The notes below the pieces were generated by a model that saw nothing but the letters and a program-made list of their open reading frames with translations, had not been told where the DNA came from and ran no database searches. From Dehalococcoidia bacterium (GTDB taxonomy: Bacteria; Chloroflexota; Dehalococcoidia; Dehalococcoidales; JAUXAE01), in assembly GCA_030665535.1 (NCBI GenBank), contig DAOUZU010000030.1, positions 1-9,958 on the forward strand: a stretch of 9,958 nt of DNA, read 5' to 3'. The position numbers and the translations under genes are program-made. Positions 1 through 6,089 of the stretch are shown piece by piece. Positions within the stretch are counted from its first letter, which is position 1; the number at the start of each line of letters is the position of its first letter.

Positions 1-687
1 ATTTCCACCGAATCCGGCCTTCCCGATTTCCGCAGCCCCGGCGGTATCTGGGAAAGGTTCGACCCCGAAGACTTCACCTATCAGAAGTTCGTCTCCGACC
101 CCGCCGCCCGCGCCAAGCACTGGCGGCTGCTCAAGGACCTGTCGGCCAGCGTCGCGCCCAACCCGGCCCATTACGCCATAGCCGAGCTTTACCGCTTGGG
201 CCGGCTGGACTGCGTCGTCACCCAGAACGTGGACAACCTGCAGCAGCGCGCCGGCCTGCCGGCGGAAAGGGTCTTTGAGCTTCACGGCAATATGCAGTCG
301 CTGCTTTGCCTGGGCTGCCGCCACCGTTATCCCTTCGATGACATCAAGGCCCAGCTGGAGACCGAGGAAGTGCCGGACTGCCCCGCCTGTGGCGGAATCC
401 TGAAGCCGGCGGTCGTCTTCTTCGGCGAGCCGCTGCCGGAGGATGTGCTTAAGGAAGCCTCGCGGCGCGCCCGCGGCAGCAACCTTTTTATCGTCGTCGG
501 TTCCACGCTTACCGTCTATCCGGCGGCCTACCTGCCGGACTACGCCCTGGCCGCCGGCGCCAAACTCGTTATAGTCAACCTGAGCGTTACTCCCCTGGAC
601 AGCAGGGCCGATGTGGTCATCAGGACCCGGGCCGGGGAGGCTATGACGGCCATCGTGGCAAGACTCAAGGAAAGGCCGGCGGTTTGA
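1..687 (+). CDS. Sir2-family NAD-dependent protein deacylase (5' partial)
   Basis: The reading frame is open from base 1 to a TGA at 685-687, giving 228 residues, so the real start lies left of the window. Only the first part of the NAD-binding loop is missing. Visible sirtuin motifs are the STESGLPDFR loop (residues 2-11), PGGIW (13-17), TQNVDNL with the catalytic Asn/Asp around residue 75, and the catalytic His in FELHGN near residue 91. A four-Cys zinc site follows (CLGC and CPAC), then VVFFGEPLP, the VGSTLTVYP ribose-binding stretch and a C-terminal INL/VNL-like strand with RAGEAM. Sirtuins remove acetyl or other acyl groups from lysines in cytoplasmic proteins using NAD. I do not see the Tyr of the Tyr-x-x-Arg pair typical of desuccinylases where I would expect it, so acyl specificity is open. 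It lies 57 nt upstream of the GTPase gene; co-transcription is possible but not shown. Family call is firm. Confidence 0.93.
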   Translation: MSTESGLPDFRSPGGIWERFDPEDFTYQKFVSDPAARAKHWRLLKDLSASVAPNPAHYAIAELYRLGRLDCVVTQNVDNLQQRAGLPAERVFELHGNMQSLLCLGCRHRYPFDDIKAQLETEEVPDCPACGGILKPAVVFFGEPLPEDVLKEASRRARGSNLFIVVGSTLTVYPAAYLPDYALAAGAKLVIVNLSVTPLDSRADVVIRTRAGEAMTAIVARLKERPAV

Positions 688-744
688 TTTTTTGACGGCG
701 GCAAGGTTAAACTAACGGGGTCGTCCCGGCGAGTTTAAGCGTAA

Positions 745-1515
745 ATGGAAGATATTACCGGTCTGGCGGATAGAGTGATAAAGGGTGACGGCCTGGCCGC
801 CGCCCGCCTGATTACGGCCATTGAGGATGAAGCCCTGGAAATAGCCGGGGAGCTTGAGCGCCTGGGGCCTTATTGCGGCGGCGCCTTCGTGGTGGGTATA
901 ACCGGCGCCCCCGGTGCGGGTAAAAGCACTCTGATAGACGGCCTGGCCGAATGCTTCGGCAGCCGGGATATAAAACTCGGCGTGCTGGCAGTGGACCCCT
1001 CAAGCCCGTATAGCGGTGGCGCCATACTGGGAGATAGGATAAGGATGCGCCATAGCGACGGCGTTTTCTACCGCAGCCTGGCCAGCCGCGGCCAGCCGGG
1101 CGGCCTCTCGGCGGCGACGCTGGCCGCTGTCCGGGTACTGGACGCCCTGGGCAGGGATATTATACTGGTGGAGACGGTGGGCAGTGGCCAGGCCGAGGTG
1201 GGCGTGGCCGATGTCTGCCATACCTCTGTTTTGGTTATGGTGCCCGGTATGGGGGACGACATTCAGCTTATGAAGGCCGGCATCCTGGAAGTGGCCGATA
1301 TACTGGTAATCAACAAGGCGGAGAGGGAAGGCGCCGAAAGCCTCTTGCAGGGGCTTAACGCTATGCTGGGTACAAGGCAGCGGGAGGGTGAGGTGGTGTC
1401 TACCGAGGCCACCTGCGGCCGGGGCCTGCCCCAACTGGCAGAGGCGATATTAGCCCGCCGGCGGAGTTTTGTTTCCGGCGGGCGTCTGAAAAGAAAACGC
1501 CAGCCGGTAGCTTAG
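745..1515 (+). CDS. meaB: MeaB/ArgK-type GTPase, chaperone of the adjacent B12 mutase
   Basis: This 256-residue G3E-family P-loop GTPase is expected to gate cobalamin loading and protect or reactivate the mutase encoded 1.2 kb downstream. The Walker A motif GAPGAGKST is at residues 54-62, VDPSSPYSGGAILGDRIRM follows from residue 83, the switch II ETVGSGQAE is at 143-151, and the guanine-recognition motif is NKAE at 190-193. The family normally has ETVGVGQ and NKAD, so Val-to-Ser and Asp-to-Glu changes are visible. The protein is shorter than the usual 310-330 residues: the C-terminal dimerisation arm seems absent and is replaced by a basic tail rich in Arg and Lys. A TAA codon at 742-744, in frame and directly before the ATG, fixes the start; no good Shine-Dalgarno is visible. 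The 57-nt gap before it may hold a promoter. The gene ends 31 nt before the dehydrogenase. Identity is confident; full GTP specificity is not assured. Confidence 0.93.
   Translation: MEDITGLADRVIKGDGLAAARLITAIEDEALEIAGELERLGPYCGGAFVVGITGAPGAGKSTLIDGLAECFGSRDIKLGVLAVDPSSPYSGGAILGDRIRMRHSDGVFYRSLASRGQPGGLSAATLAAVRVLDALGRDIILVETVGSGQAEVGVADVCHTSVLVMVPGMGDDIQLMKAGILEVADILVINKAEREGAESLLQGLNAMLGTRQREGEVVSTEATCGRGLPQLAEAILARRRSFVSGGRLKRKRQPVA
1453..1483. repeat. Perfect 9-bp inverted repeat inside the 3' end of the GTPase gene
   Basis: GCCCGCCGG at 1453-1461 is matched by its exact reverse complement CCGGCGGGC at 1475-1483, with a 13-nt loop containing TTTTGTTT. It could fold as a strong RNA hairpin within the last codons of the GTPase gene. 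No T-run follows on the plus strand, so it is not a standard intrinsic terminator; an mRNA-stability or attenuation role is only a possibility. Confidence 0.45.
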
Positions 1516-1536
1516 ACAGGGCAAGAAACATCTTGC

Positions 1537-1541
1537 GGGAG
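1537..1541 (+). promoter_or_regulatory. Ribosome binding site supporting a TTG start
   Basis: GGGAG lies 5 nt before the TTG at 1547. It supports TTG as the initiation codon of the acyl-CoA dehydrogenase; the encoded MDFSLNEEQ is the normal N-terminus of that family, and no ATG fits better. Confidence 0.6.
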
Positions 1542-1546
1542 ACGAA

Positions 1547-2680
1547 TTGGATTTTTCGCTGAACGAAGAACAGAAGATGCTCAGAACGATGGTACGGGAC
1601 TTCGTCGCCCGCGAGGTTGAGCCGGCCGCTGCCAGGATAGACGATACCGAGGTCGTCCCCGATGGCCTGGTAAGCCAGATGGCCGAGCTGGGGCTTTTCG
1701 GGTTGACCATCCCTGAGGAATACGGCGGCAGCGGCAAGGGCAAGACAGAGTTCTGCATCGCCATTGAGGAGCTTTGCCGGGCCTCGGCGGCGGTGGCGGC
1801 CATCTTCCGCATCAGCCTCTCGCTGGCCATCCACCCGGTTATCGCCTTCGGCTCAATTGAACATAAGAAAAAATACCTGCCCGCCCACGCCGATGGCCAG
1901 CGGCTGGCCTGCTTCGGCCTCACCGAGGCCGGCGCCGGCTCAGACCCGGCGGCCATACAGACAACGGCCCGCCGCCGTGACGACGGCTACGTATTAAACG
2001 GCAACAAGCTTTTTATAAGCCTGGGCGCCGAAGCTGATATAGCGGTGGTATTCGCCACCGTGGATAAGGAAAAGGGCCACCGCGGCGTCACCGCCTTCAT
2101 CGTGGAGAAGGGGACAGCCGGCTTCTCTGTGGGCAAGCATGAGAGAAAGATGGGGCTGCACGGGATTTCGGCGGTGGAGCTCATCTTTGAGGATTGTTTC
2201 GTTCCTACCGAGAACCGGCTGGGTGAAGAGGGGGCCGGCTTCAAGATAGCCATGGATGCCCTTAACGCCAGCCGGACGACGGTGGCCGCCGAGGCGGTGG
2301 GTATCTCCCAGGCGGCCTATGATGCCTCCCTCAAGTACGCCCGTGAGCGCCAGCAGTTCGGACGGCCCATCGCCAAATTCCAGGCTATCCAGTGGATGCT
2401 GGCCGATATGGCCACCCAGATAGAGGCCGCCCGCCTGATGACCTACTGGGCGGCCAGTATTGAGGACGAGGGCAAACCCTACATAAAAGAGGCGGCTATG
2501 GCCAAGCTGTTCGCCTCCGAAGTGTCGCGGATGGTGACCAACAACGCCCTCCAGATTCACGGCGGCTACGGCTACACGAAAGACTACCCGGTGGAGCGCT
2601 ACCTGAGAGATGCCCGGCTGACCGAGATATACGAGGGCACATCAGAGATTATGCGCCTGACTATCGCTAAAAACCTCTAG
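1547..2680 (+). CDS. Acyl-CoA dehydrogenase (FAD-dependent)
   Basis: This 377-residue protein is a standard-length acyl-CoA dehydrogenase that introduces an alpha,beta double bond into an acyl-CoA thioester and passes electrons to electron-transfer flavoprotein (no ETF genes are in this window). The N-terminal helical domain begins MDFSLNEEQ and contains LTIPEEYGGSG. The first family signature appears as CFGLTEAGAGSD, followed by NGNKLFISLG (the usual FITNG is altered), the middle beta domain with MGLHG, RQQFGRPI, and the second signature QIHGGYGYTKDYPVERYLRDAR. The catalytic base is expected to be Glu363 in YEGTSEI, the position used by short- and medium-chain enzymes. The TTG start is backed by GGGAG. 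It sits between the GTPase gene (31 nt before) and the mutase gene (9 nt after), so it very likely acts on a substrate or product of the mutase pathway. Chain-length specificity cannot be read from the sequence by eye. Confidence 0.95.
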   Translation: MDFSLNEEQKMLRTMVRDFVAREVEPAAARIDDTEVVPDGLVSQMAELGLFGLTIPEEYGGSGKGKTEFCIAIEELCRASAAVAAIFRISLSLAIHPVIAFGSIEHKKKYLPAHADGQRLACFGLTEAGAGSDPAAIQTTARRRDDGYVLNGNKLFISLGAEADIAVVFATVDKEKGHRGVTAFIVEKGTAGFSVGKHERKMGLHGISAVELIFEDCFVPTENRLGEEGAGFKIAMDALNASRTTVAAEAVGISQAAYDASLKYARERQQFGRPIAKFQAIQWMLADMATQIEAARLMTYWAASIEDEGKPYIKEAAMAKLFASEVSRMVTNNALQIHGGYGYTKDYPVERYLRDARLTEIYEGTSEIMRLTIAKNL

Positions 2681-2689
2681 GGGTAACGA

Positions 2690-4450
2690 ATGACAGAGGG
2701 CAAAACGACGCGGCAGATTCTCCAGGAGAAGGAAACCTCCGACAATTCCGTGCCGCTGTATAACCCGGCGGCATTGAAGAAGATAAAAGAAGACTTTGAC
2801 GGCTGGCTGAAAGAAACCGTGTCCACGGCCGACCGGGAGAACTGGACGGCCACGCCCCATAATATCCTGGGCTCCGAGCTTCCCCGGGAGCTTATCTACA
2901 GCCCCCTCTCCAACCCCGGTTTCGACTACCTAGGCCGCCTGGCCTTCTCCGGGCAGGAGCCCTACACCCGCGGCCTGCACCCCAATATGTATCGCGGCCG
3001 CACCTTTACCATGCGCCAGCTCTCCGGCGCCGGCGCCCCGGAGTACATAAACCAGCGCCTCAAGATGCTCCTGGAGCACGGTGCCACCGGCATCAACCTG
3101 GCCCTGGACGTAGCCACCGTGCAGATGTTTGACTCCGACGAGCCTGAGGCCCTGGGCCAGGTGGGCACGGTGGGCGTGCCCATAGACTTTACCGATGACA
3201 TGGCCGTTATCTTCAAGGAAATCCCCATAGACAAAATCAGCGCCTCCATCGTCACCCACTACCCCCGCAATACGGCCATTGTCTTCCCCATGTACCTGGT
3301 GATGGCCGAGCGCCGCGGCGTCCCCTGGGAGAAGCTGGCCGGCAGCGTCCAGAACGACTTTATTATGGAGAACCTGGTGCGCGGTGCCTGTGAGTATATT
3401 TCCCCCAAAGACAGCTTTCGTATCCAGTGCGATAATATTGAGTTCATCCGGGAGCGAGTGCCCCGCTGGAACTATGTAACCCTTAACGGCTACAACCTGC
3501 GCGAGTTCGGCACCTCCGGCATCACCGAGATGGCCGTCGGCCTGGCCAACGGCATTGCCACCATAGAGGAGATGCTGCGCCGCGGTCACGATGTCGACTT
3601 TGTTGCCGCCAGGCTGGCCTTCTTCTGGTCGCTGGGCAGTGACTTCTTCGAGGAAGTGGCCCGCCTACGGGCGGTGAGAAGGCTGTGGTACCGTATTATG
3701 AAGCACCGCTTCGGCGCCAAGAACCCCCGCTCCATGTGGATGCGTTGCCATGTGCAGACCTCTGGCGGCTCGCTGACCCGCGAGGAGCCGATGAACAACA
3801 TCGTCCGGTCGGCCTACCAGGCGCTGGCGGCCATTTTGGGCGGCTGCCAGTCGCTGCACGTGGACTCCTACGACGAGGCTTACTCGGTGCCTTCGGAGGA
3901 AGGCTCGCTGGTGGGACTCAGGACGCAGCAGATTATAGAGGCCGAGAGCCAGGCGACCCAGGTGGTGGACCCCCTGGGCGGCTCCTTCTACGTGGAAAAG
4001 CTCACCAATGAGATAGAGGAAAAGATACTCAATGAGTTGGATGAGATTGAGAAACGGGGCGGTATAGTGGAGGTGGTGGCCGACGGCTGGCTGCACAAGA
4101 AGGTGGCCGCCTACATAGAGGCGCAGCAGAAACAGCTTGACGAAGGCCAGATTAAGGTGGTCGGTCGCAACTACCACCGTGCCGCCGACCCCAAAATACC
4201 GGAGATAGCCGTGCACCACTACGACGAGGCCACCGGGCAGCAGATGCGTGATAAGCTGGCCGCTCTGAGGCAGCGCCGTAATAAAAGCCAGGTGATTAAG
4301 ACCCTGGAAGCCCTTAAGCAGGCCTGCCGGGGCGACGGCAATGTCTTCGCCGCCTGCGTTGACTGCGCCCGGGCAGATGTTACCGAAGGCGAGATGCGCC
4401 GTGCCTTTACCGATGCCATGGGCACCTGGTCGGCGCCGGGCTATATGTAA
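2690..4450 (+). CDS. Methylmalonyl-CoA-mutase-family catalytic subunit, divergent active site
   Basis: This 586-residue protein covers the TIM-barrel catalytic domain (about residues 35-545) without a fused cobalamin domain; that domain is the next gene. Typical family stretches are PYTRGLHPNMYRGR, LAGSVQNDF, QTSGGSLTREEP, GGCQSLHVDSYDEA and VDPLGGSFYVE. Enzymes of this family use adenosylcobalamin radicals to move the thioester carbon group to a neighbouring carbon. Compared with my recollection of the Propionibacterium enzyme, the substrate-packing Tyr89 is Leu111 (TMRQLSG instead of RQYAG), Phe117 is Leu139, and the catalytic His244 is Asn269 (NGYNLREFG instead of SGYHxxEAG). The carboxylate-binding Arg207 is kept as Arg231. 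The substrate is therefore likely a carboxylated acyl-CoA, perhaps bulkier than methylmalonyl-CoA. The start ATG has AGGGG overlapping the previous stop. Family is certain; ordinary methylmalonyl-CoA mutase activity is doubtful. Confidence 0.92.
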   Translation: MTEGKTTRQILQEKETSDNSVPLYNPAALKKIKEDFDGWLKETVSTADRENWTATPHNILGSELPRELIYSPLSNPGFDYLGRLAFSGQEPYTRGLHPNMYRGRTFTMRQLSGAGAPEYINQRLKMLLEHGATGINLALDVATVQMFDSDEPEALGQVGTVGVPIDFTDDMAVIFKEIPIDKISASIVTHYPRNTAIVFPMYLVMAERRGVPWEKLAGSVQNDFIMENLVRGACEYISPKDSFRIQCDNIEFIRERVPRWNYVTLNGYNLREFGTSGITEMAVGLANGIATIEEMLRRGHDVDFVAARLAFFWSLGSDFFEEVARLRAVRRLWYRIMKHRFGAKNPRSMWMRCHVQTSGGSLTREEPMNNIVRSAYQALAAILGGCQSLHVDSYDEAYSVPSEEGSLVGLRTQQIIEAESQATQVVDPLGGSFYVEKLTNEIEEKILNELDEIEKRGGIVEVVADGWLHKKVAAYIEAQQKQLDEGQIKVVGRNYHRAADPKIPEIAVHHYDEATGQQMRDKLAALRQRRNKSQVIKTLEALKQACRGDGNVFAACVDCARADVTEGEMRRAFTDAMGTWSAPGYM

Positions 4451-4458
4451 AGGAAAAA

Positions 4459-4875
4459 ATGATGACAGGCAGCAAGAAAATAAGGGTGCTTTTAGCCCAG
4501 TTCCCCCTGGAGACGCACACCAAGGGGATGATAACGGTGGCCGGCATGCTGCGCGACGCTGGCATGGAGGTCGTCCTGTTGGGTAACGCCCTGCCCGCCG
4601 TGATAGCCCGGGCGGCGGTTCAGGAGGATGTAGACGTCGTCGGTATCTCCAGCTATTGCGGCGGCGAGCTGGTGCTGGGAGAAAAACTGCTTGCCCTGGC
4701 CAGGGAAGAGGGCATCAGGCAGGAAGTCGCCTTTATCCTGGGCGGCATTTTCCCGCCGGATAACGCCGTGGGGCTGATGAAGCTCGGTTTTGCCGCTACG
4801 TTCCCGCCGTCGGCCAAGGCCGAGGAGATAGTCGCCGGCATAAAGAAGGCCCTGGCCGCTAAAAGCGCCGGCTAG
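4459..4875 (+). CDS. Cobalamin-binding subunit of the mutase, variant ExHxxG motif
   Basis: This 138-residue Rossmann-like B12-binding protein matches the length and plan of detached mutase small subunits. After VLLAQ, the cobalt-ligand motif reads LETHTKG (Glu18-x-His20-x-x-Gly23), where the family normally has DGHDRG; the lower-ligand His is kept, but Asp is Glu and the nearby conserved Lys (four residues before the Asp) is Gln14. Later family landmarks are MLRDAGMEVV, EDVDVVGISS and GGIFPPDN, corresponding to the usual SSLSG and GGIIPPED regions, with SSYCGGE and FPPSAK replacing SSLSG and the GPGT-type end. It should dock on the 586-residue subunit to form the holoenzyme. AAAGGA precedes the first ATG; a second ATG follows at once, so the start may be 4459 or 4462. 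The stop codon shares bases with the stop of the opposing gene. Confidence 0.92.
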   Translation: MMTGSKKIRVLLAQFPLETHTKGMITVAGMLRDAGMEVVLLGNALPAVIARAAVQEDVDVVGISSYCGGELVLGEKLLALAREEGIRQEVAFILGGIFPPDNAVGLMKLGFAATFPPSAKAEEIVAGIKKALAAKSAG

Positions 4876-4893
4876 GCCGGCCTCTCGAAGAGG
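4867..4893. terminator. Candidate weak terminator hairpins at the convergent gene ends
   Basis: GCCGGC at 4867-4872 is repeated as its own reverse complement at 4876-4881 with only TAG between. A second hairpin, CCTCT/AGAGG around CGA, occupies 4881-4893. Read on the minus strand, the first stem is followed by GCTTTTAG, a short U-tract, so it may terminate the right-hand operon weakly. On the plus strand there is no good U-tract. Structure is visible; function is inference. Confidence 0.35.
4872..4875. other. Palindromic CTAG serving as stop codon on both strands
   Basis: TAG at 4873-4875 ends the cobalamin-binding subunit on the plus strand, and CTA at 4872-4874 is the TAG that ends the MaoC gene on the minus strand. 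The two operons therefore abut with a 4-bp overlap and no intergenic DNA. Confidence 0.95.
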
Positions 4894-5291
4894 CGGCACT
4901 TTGCCTCGCCCTCTATGACCACCTCTCCCTTCTGGTTGGTACAGGTGTTCTTAAGCGTCACTATACCTTTATCCGGGCGCATATCTATCACTTCCGCGCT
5001 GGCGGTGATGGTGTCGCCGATTCTAACCGGTTTTAAAAACCTGACCGACTGGGACATAAAGATAGGCAGCCCCGGCAGTTGCGCCATGGCCGCCGAGAGC
5101 AGCCCCAGCGAGATGACGCCGTGGGCGATACGGCCGCCGAAGATGGTCTTTTTGCCGTATTCCTCGTCCATGTGGACAGGGTTATGGTCCCCGGAGAGGT
5201 CGGCGAAAGTGTCAATATCGGCGGCGGCGATGGTCCTCGTCTGGCTTCTTTTCATACCTATTTCCACGCCCAGCTTTTGCAGAATATCCAT
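4872..5291 (-). CDS. MaoC-like (R)-specific enoyl-CoA hydratase
   Basis: This 139-residue hot-dog-fold protein resembles PhaJ-type hydratase 2 enzymes in length and motifs. It would add water to a trans-2-enoyl-CoA, or remove water from an (R)-3-hydroxyacyl-CoA, in the cytoplasm. The hydratase 2 signature is clear: DIDTFADLSGDHNPVHMD (from residue 25), with the expected catalytic pair Asp35 and His40, followed by IFGGRIAHGV. The C-terminal half (FLKPVRIGDTI, then a strand ending in the CRLFERP tail) completes the fold. Its ATG shares the A of the upstream gene's TAA (TAATG), so translation is likely coupled, and AAGGAG at 5300-5305 is a good binding site. It is the last gene of the right-hand operon and may hydrate a product of the reductase-like complex or of the acyl-CoA dehydrogenase. 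It could instead be a related dehydratase; substrate is unknown. Confidence 0.92.
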   Translation of the reverse strand: MDILQKLGVEIGMKRSQTRTIAAADIDTFADLSGDHNPVHMDEEYGKKTIFGGRIAHGVISLGLLSAAMAQLPGLPIFMSQSVRFLKPVRIGDTITASAEVIDMRPDKGIVTLKNTCTNQKGEVVIEGEAKCRLFERPA

Positions 5292-6088
5292 TATGGTTGC
5301 TCCTTGTCTTCATTCCGGCCTGTCTCCCCGGCCATTATGGCCGCCCCCAGGGCGGTGACGAATTGGGGCTGCTCCGGGACGAGCAGATTAACGCCGAGCT
5401 TCTCCTGAAAGGCCTTGATAAGACCGCTGTCTAGGGCGCCGCCGCCGCATAGGGCGCAGCCCTCCTCCAGGCCGGCCCGCTCCACCAGGGCGGCGAGCTT
5501 ATCGGCCAGCGCCTGGTGGACGCCGGCCAGGATGTCCTCTTTGGCGGCGCCCTCGGCCACGCGGGAGATGGCCTCCGATTCGGCGAAGACGGCGCAGCCG
5601 GTAGTGAAATGCACCGGTTTGCGGGCCTTCAGCGAGAGCGGGCCGATATCATCCAGCTCCACCCTCAGAATATTGGCCATAACCTCCAGGAAGCGGCCAC
5701 CGCCGGCGGCGCAGAGTTCGCTTGATATGAAATCGGTCACCCGGCCTTCCGCGCTGAGGCGGATGATCCGGCCGGACATTGCCTGTACGTCTATGATCGT
5801 CCTGGCCTGGGGGAAGAGGTGGGCTATTCCCCGGGCGCAGCAGCGGATATCGGCTATCCTCCGGTGCTTGGCGGGCAGGTCGCCGGCACTATGACCGGTG
5901 ATTACGGTGGCGGTGATGTCCTGCCGGCGCAAATCGGCTTTGGCCAGGAGTTCGGAGCTCAGGGCTTCCGCCGCCGCCCGGTAGTCGGCCTTTGACGGCA
6001 GGCGGTGGTAAAGCGGCGGACGGCCGTTGCCGGTGATAATCCCCTTGCTGGCGGTGGAGCCTATATCCAGGCCCATAAACCACTTCAT
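5291..6088 (-). CDS. BcrD/HgdC-like ATPase subunit with degenerate phosphate-2 motif
   Basis: This 265-residue member of the BadF/BadG/BcrA/BcrD ASKHA ATPase family should couple ATP hydrolysis to low-potential electron transfer from a [4Fe-4S] cluster held between two subunits. The phosphate-1 loop GLDIGSTASKG is at residues 6-16. Cluster ligands are expected at Cys126 (LCAAGGGRFLE) and Cys165 (TTGCAVFAESE), 39 residues apart as in the 2-hydroxyglutaryl-CoA dehydratase activator. The phosphate-2 region reads IIDVQAMSGR (99-108) where the partner has DIGGQDAK, and the adenosine region is CALCGGGALDSG. This subunit may therefore bind or hydrolyse nucleotide differently from its partner. GAGGA about 5 nt before the ATG lies in the end of the upstream gene, with 1 nt between stop and start. 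Its pairing with a second ATPase favours a benzoyl-CoA-reductase-like complex over a homodimeric activator. Confidence 0.88.
   Translation of the reverse strand: MKWFMGLDIGSTASKGIITGNGRPPLYHRLPSKADYRAAAEALSSELLAKADLRRQDITATVITGHSAGDLPAKHRRIADIRCCARGIAHLFPQARTIIDVQAMSGRIIRLSAEGRVTDFISSELCAAGGGRFLEVMANILRVELDDIGPLSLKARKPVHFTTGCAVFAESEAISRVAEGAAKEDILAGVHQALADKLAALVERAGLEEGCALCGGGALDSGLIKAFQEKLGVNLLVPEQPQFVTALGAAIMAGETGRNEDKEQP
5300..5305 (-). promoter_or_regulatory. Ribosome binding site of the MaoC gene
   Basis: AAGGAG on the minus strand lies 8 nt before the ATG at 5291, inside the 3' end of the upstream ATPase gene. It confirms the start of the MaoC gene despite the 1-bp overlap of the two reading frames. 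Confidence 0.6.
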
Positions 6089-6089
6089 A

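Noticed and set aside
684..713. Promoter-like pair TTGATT and TAAACT, spacing about 18, before the GTPase gene
   Set aside because: Each box matches the sigma-70 consensus at only about four of six positions, and this is one of few AT-rich spots in a GC-rich region, so chance similarity is likely.
1400..1956. Overlapping minus-strand open frames across the GTPase/dehydrogenase junction
   Set aside because: They cross two conserved plus-strand genes, have low-complexity Arg/Ser/Pro/Ala-rich translations and no family motifs.
2690..4875. Ordinary methylmalonyl-CoA mutase of propionate metabolism
   Set aside because: Overall family similarity and the adjacent MeaB invite this name, but substitutions at several key positions and the lack of an epimerase gene nearby make it unsafe as a functional label.
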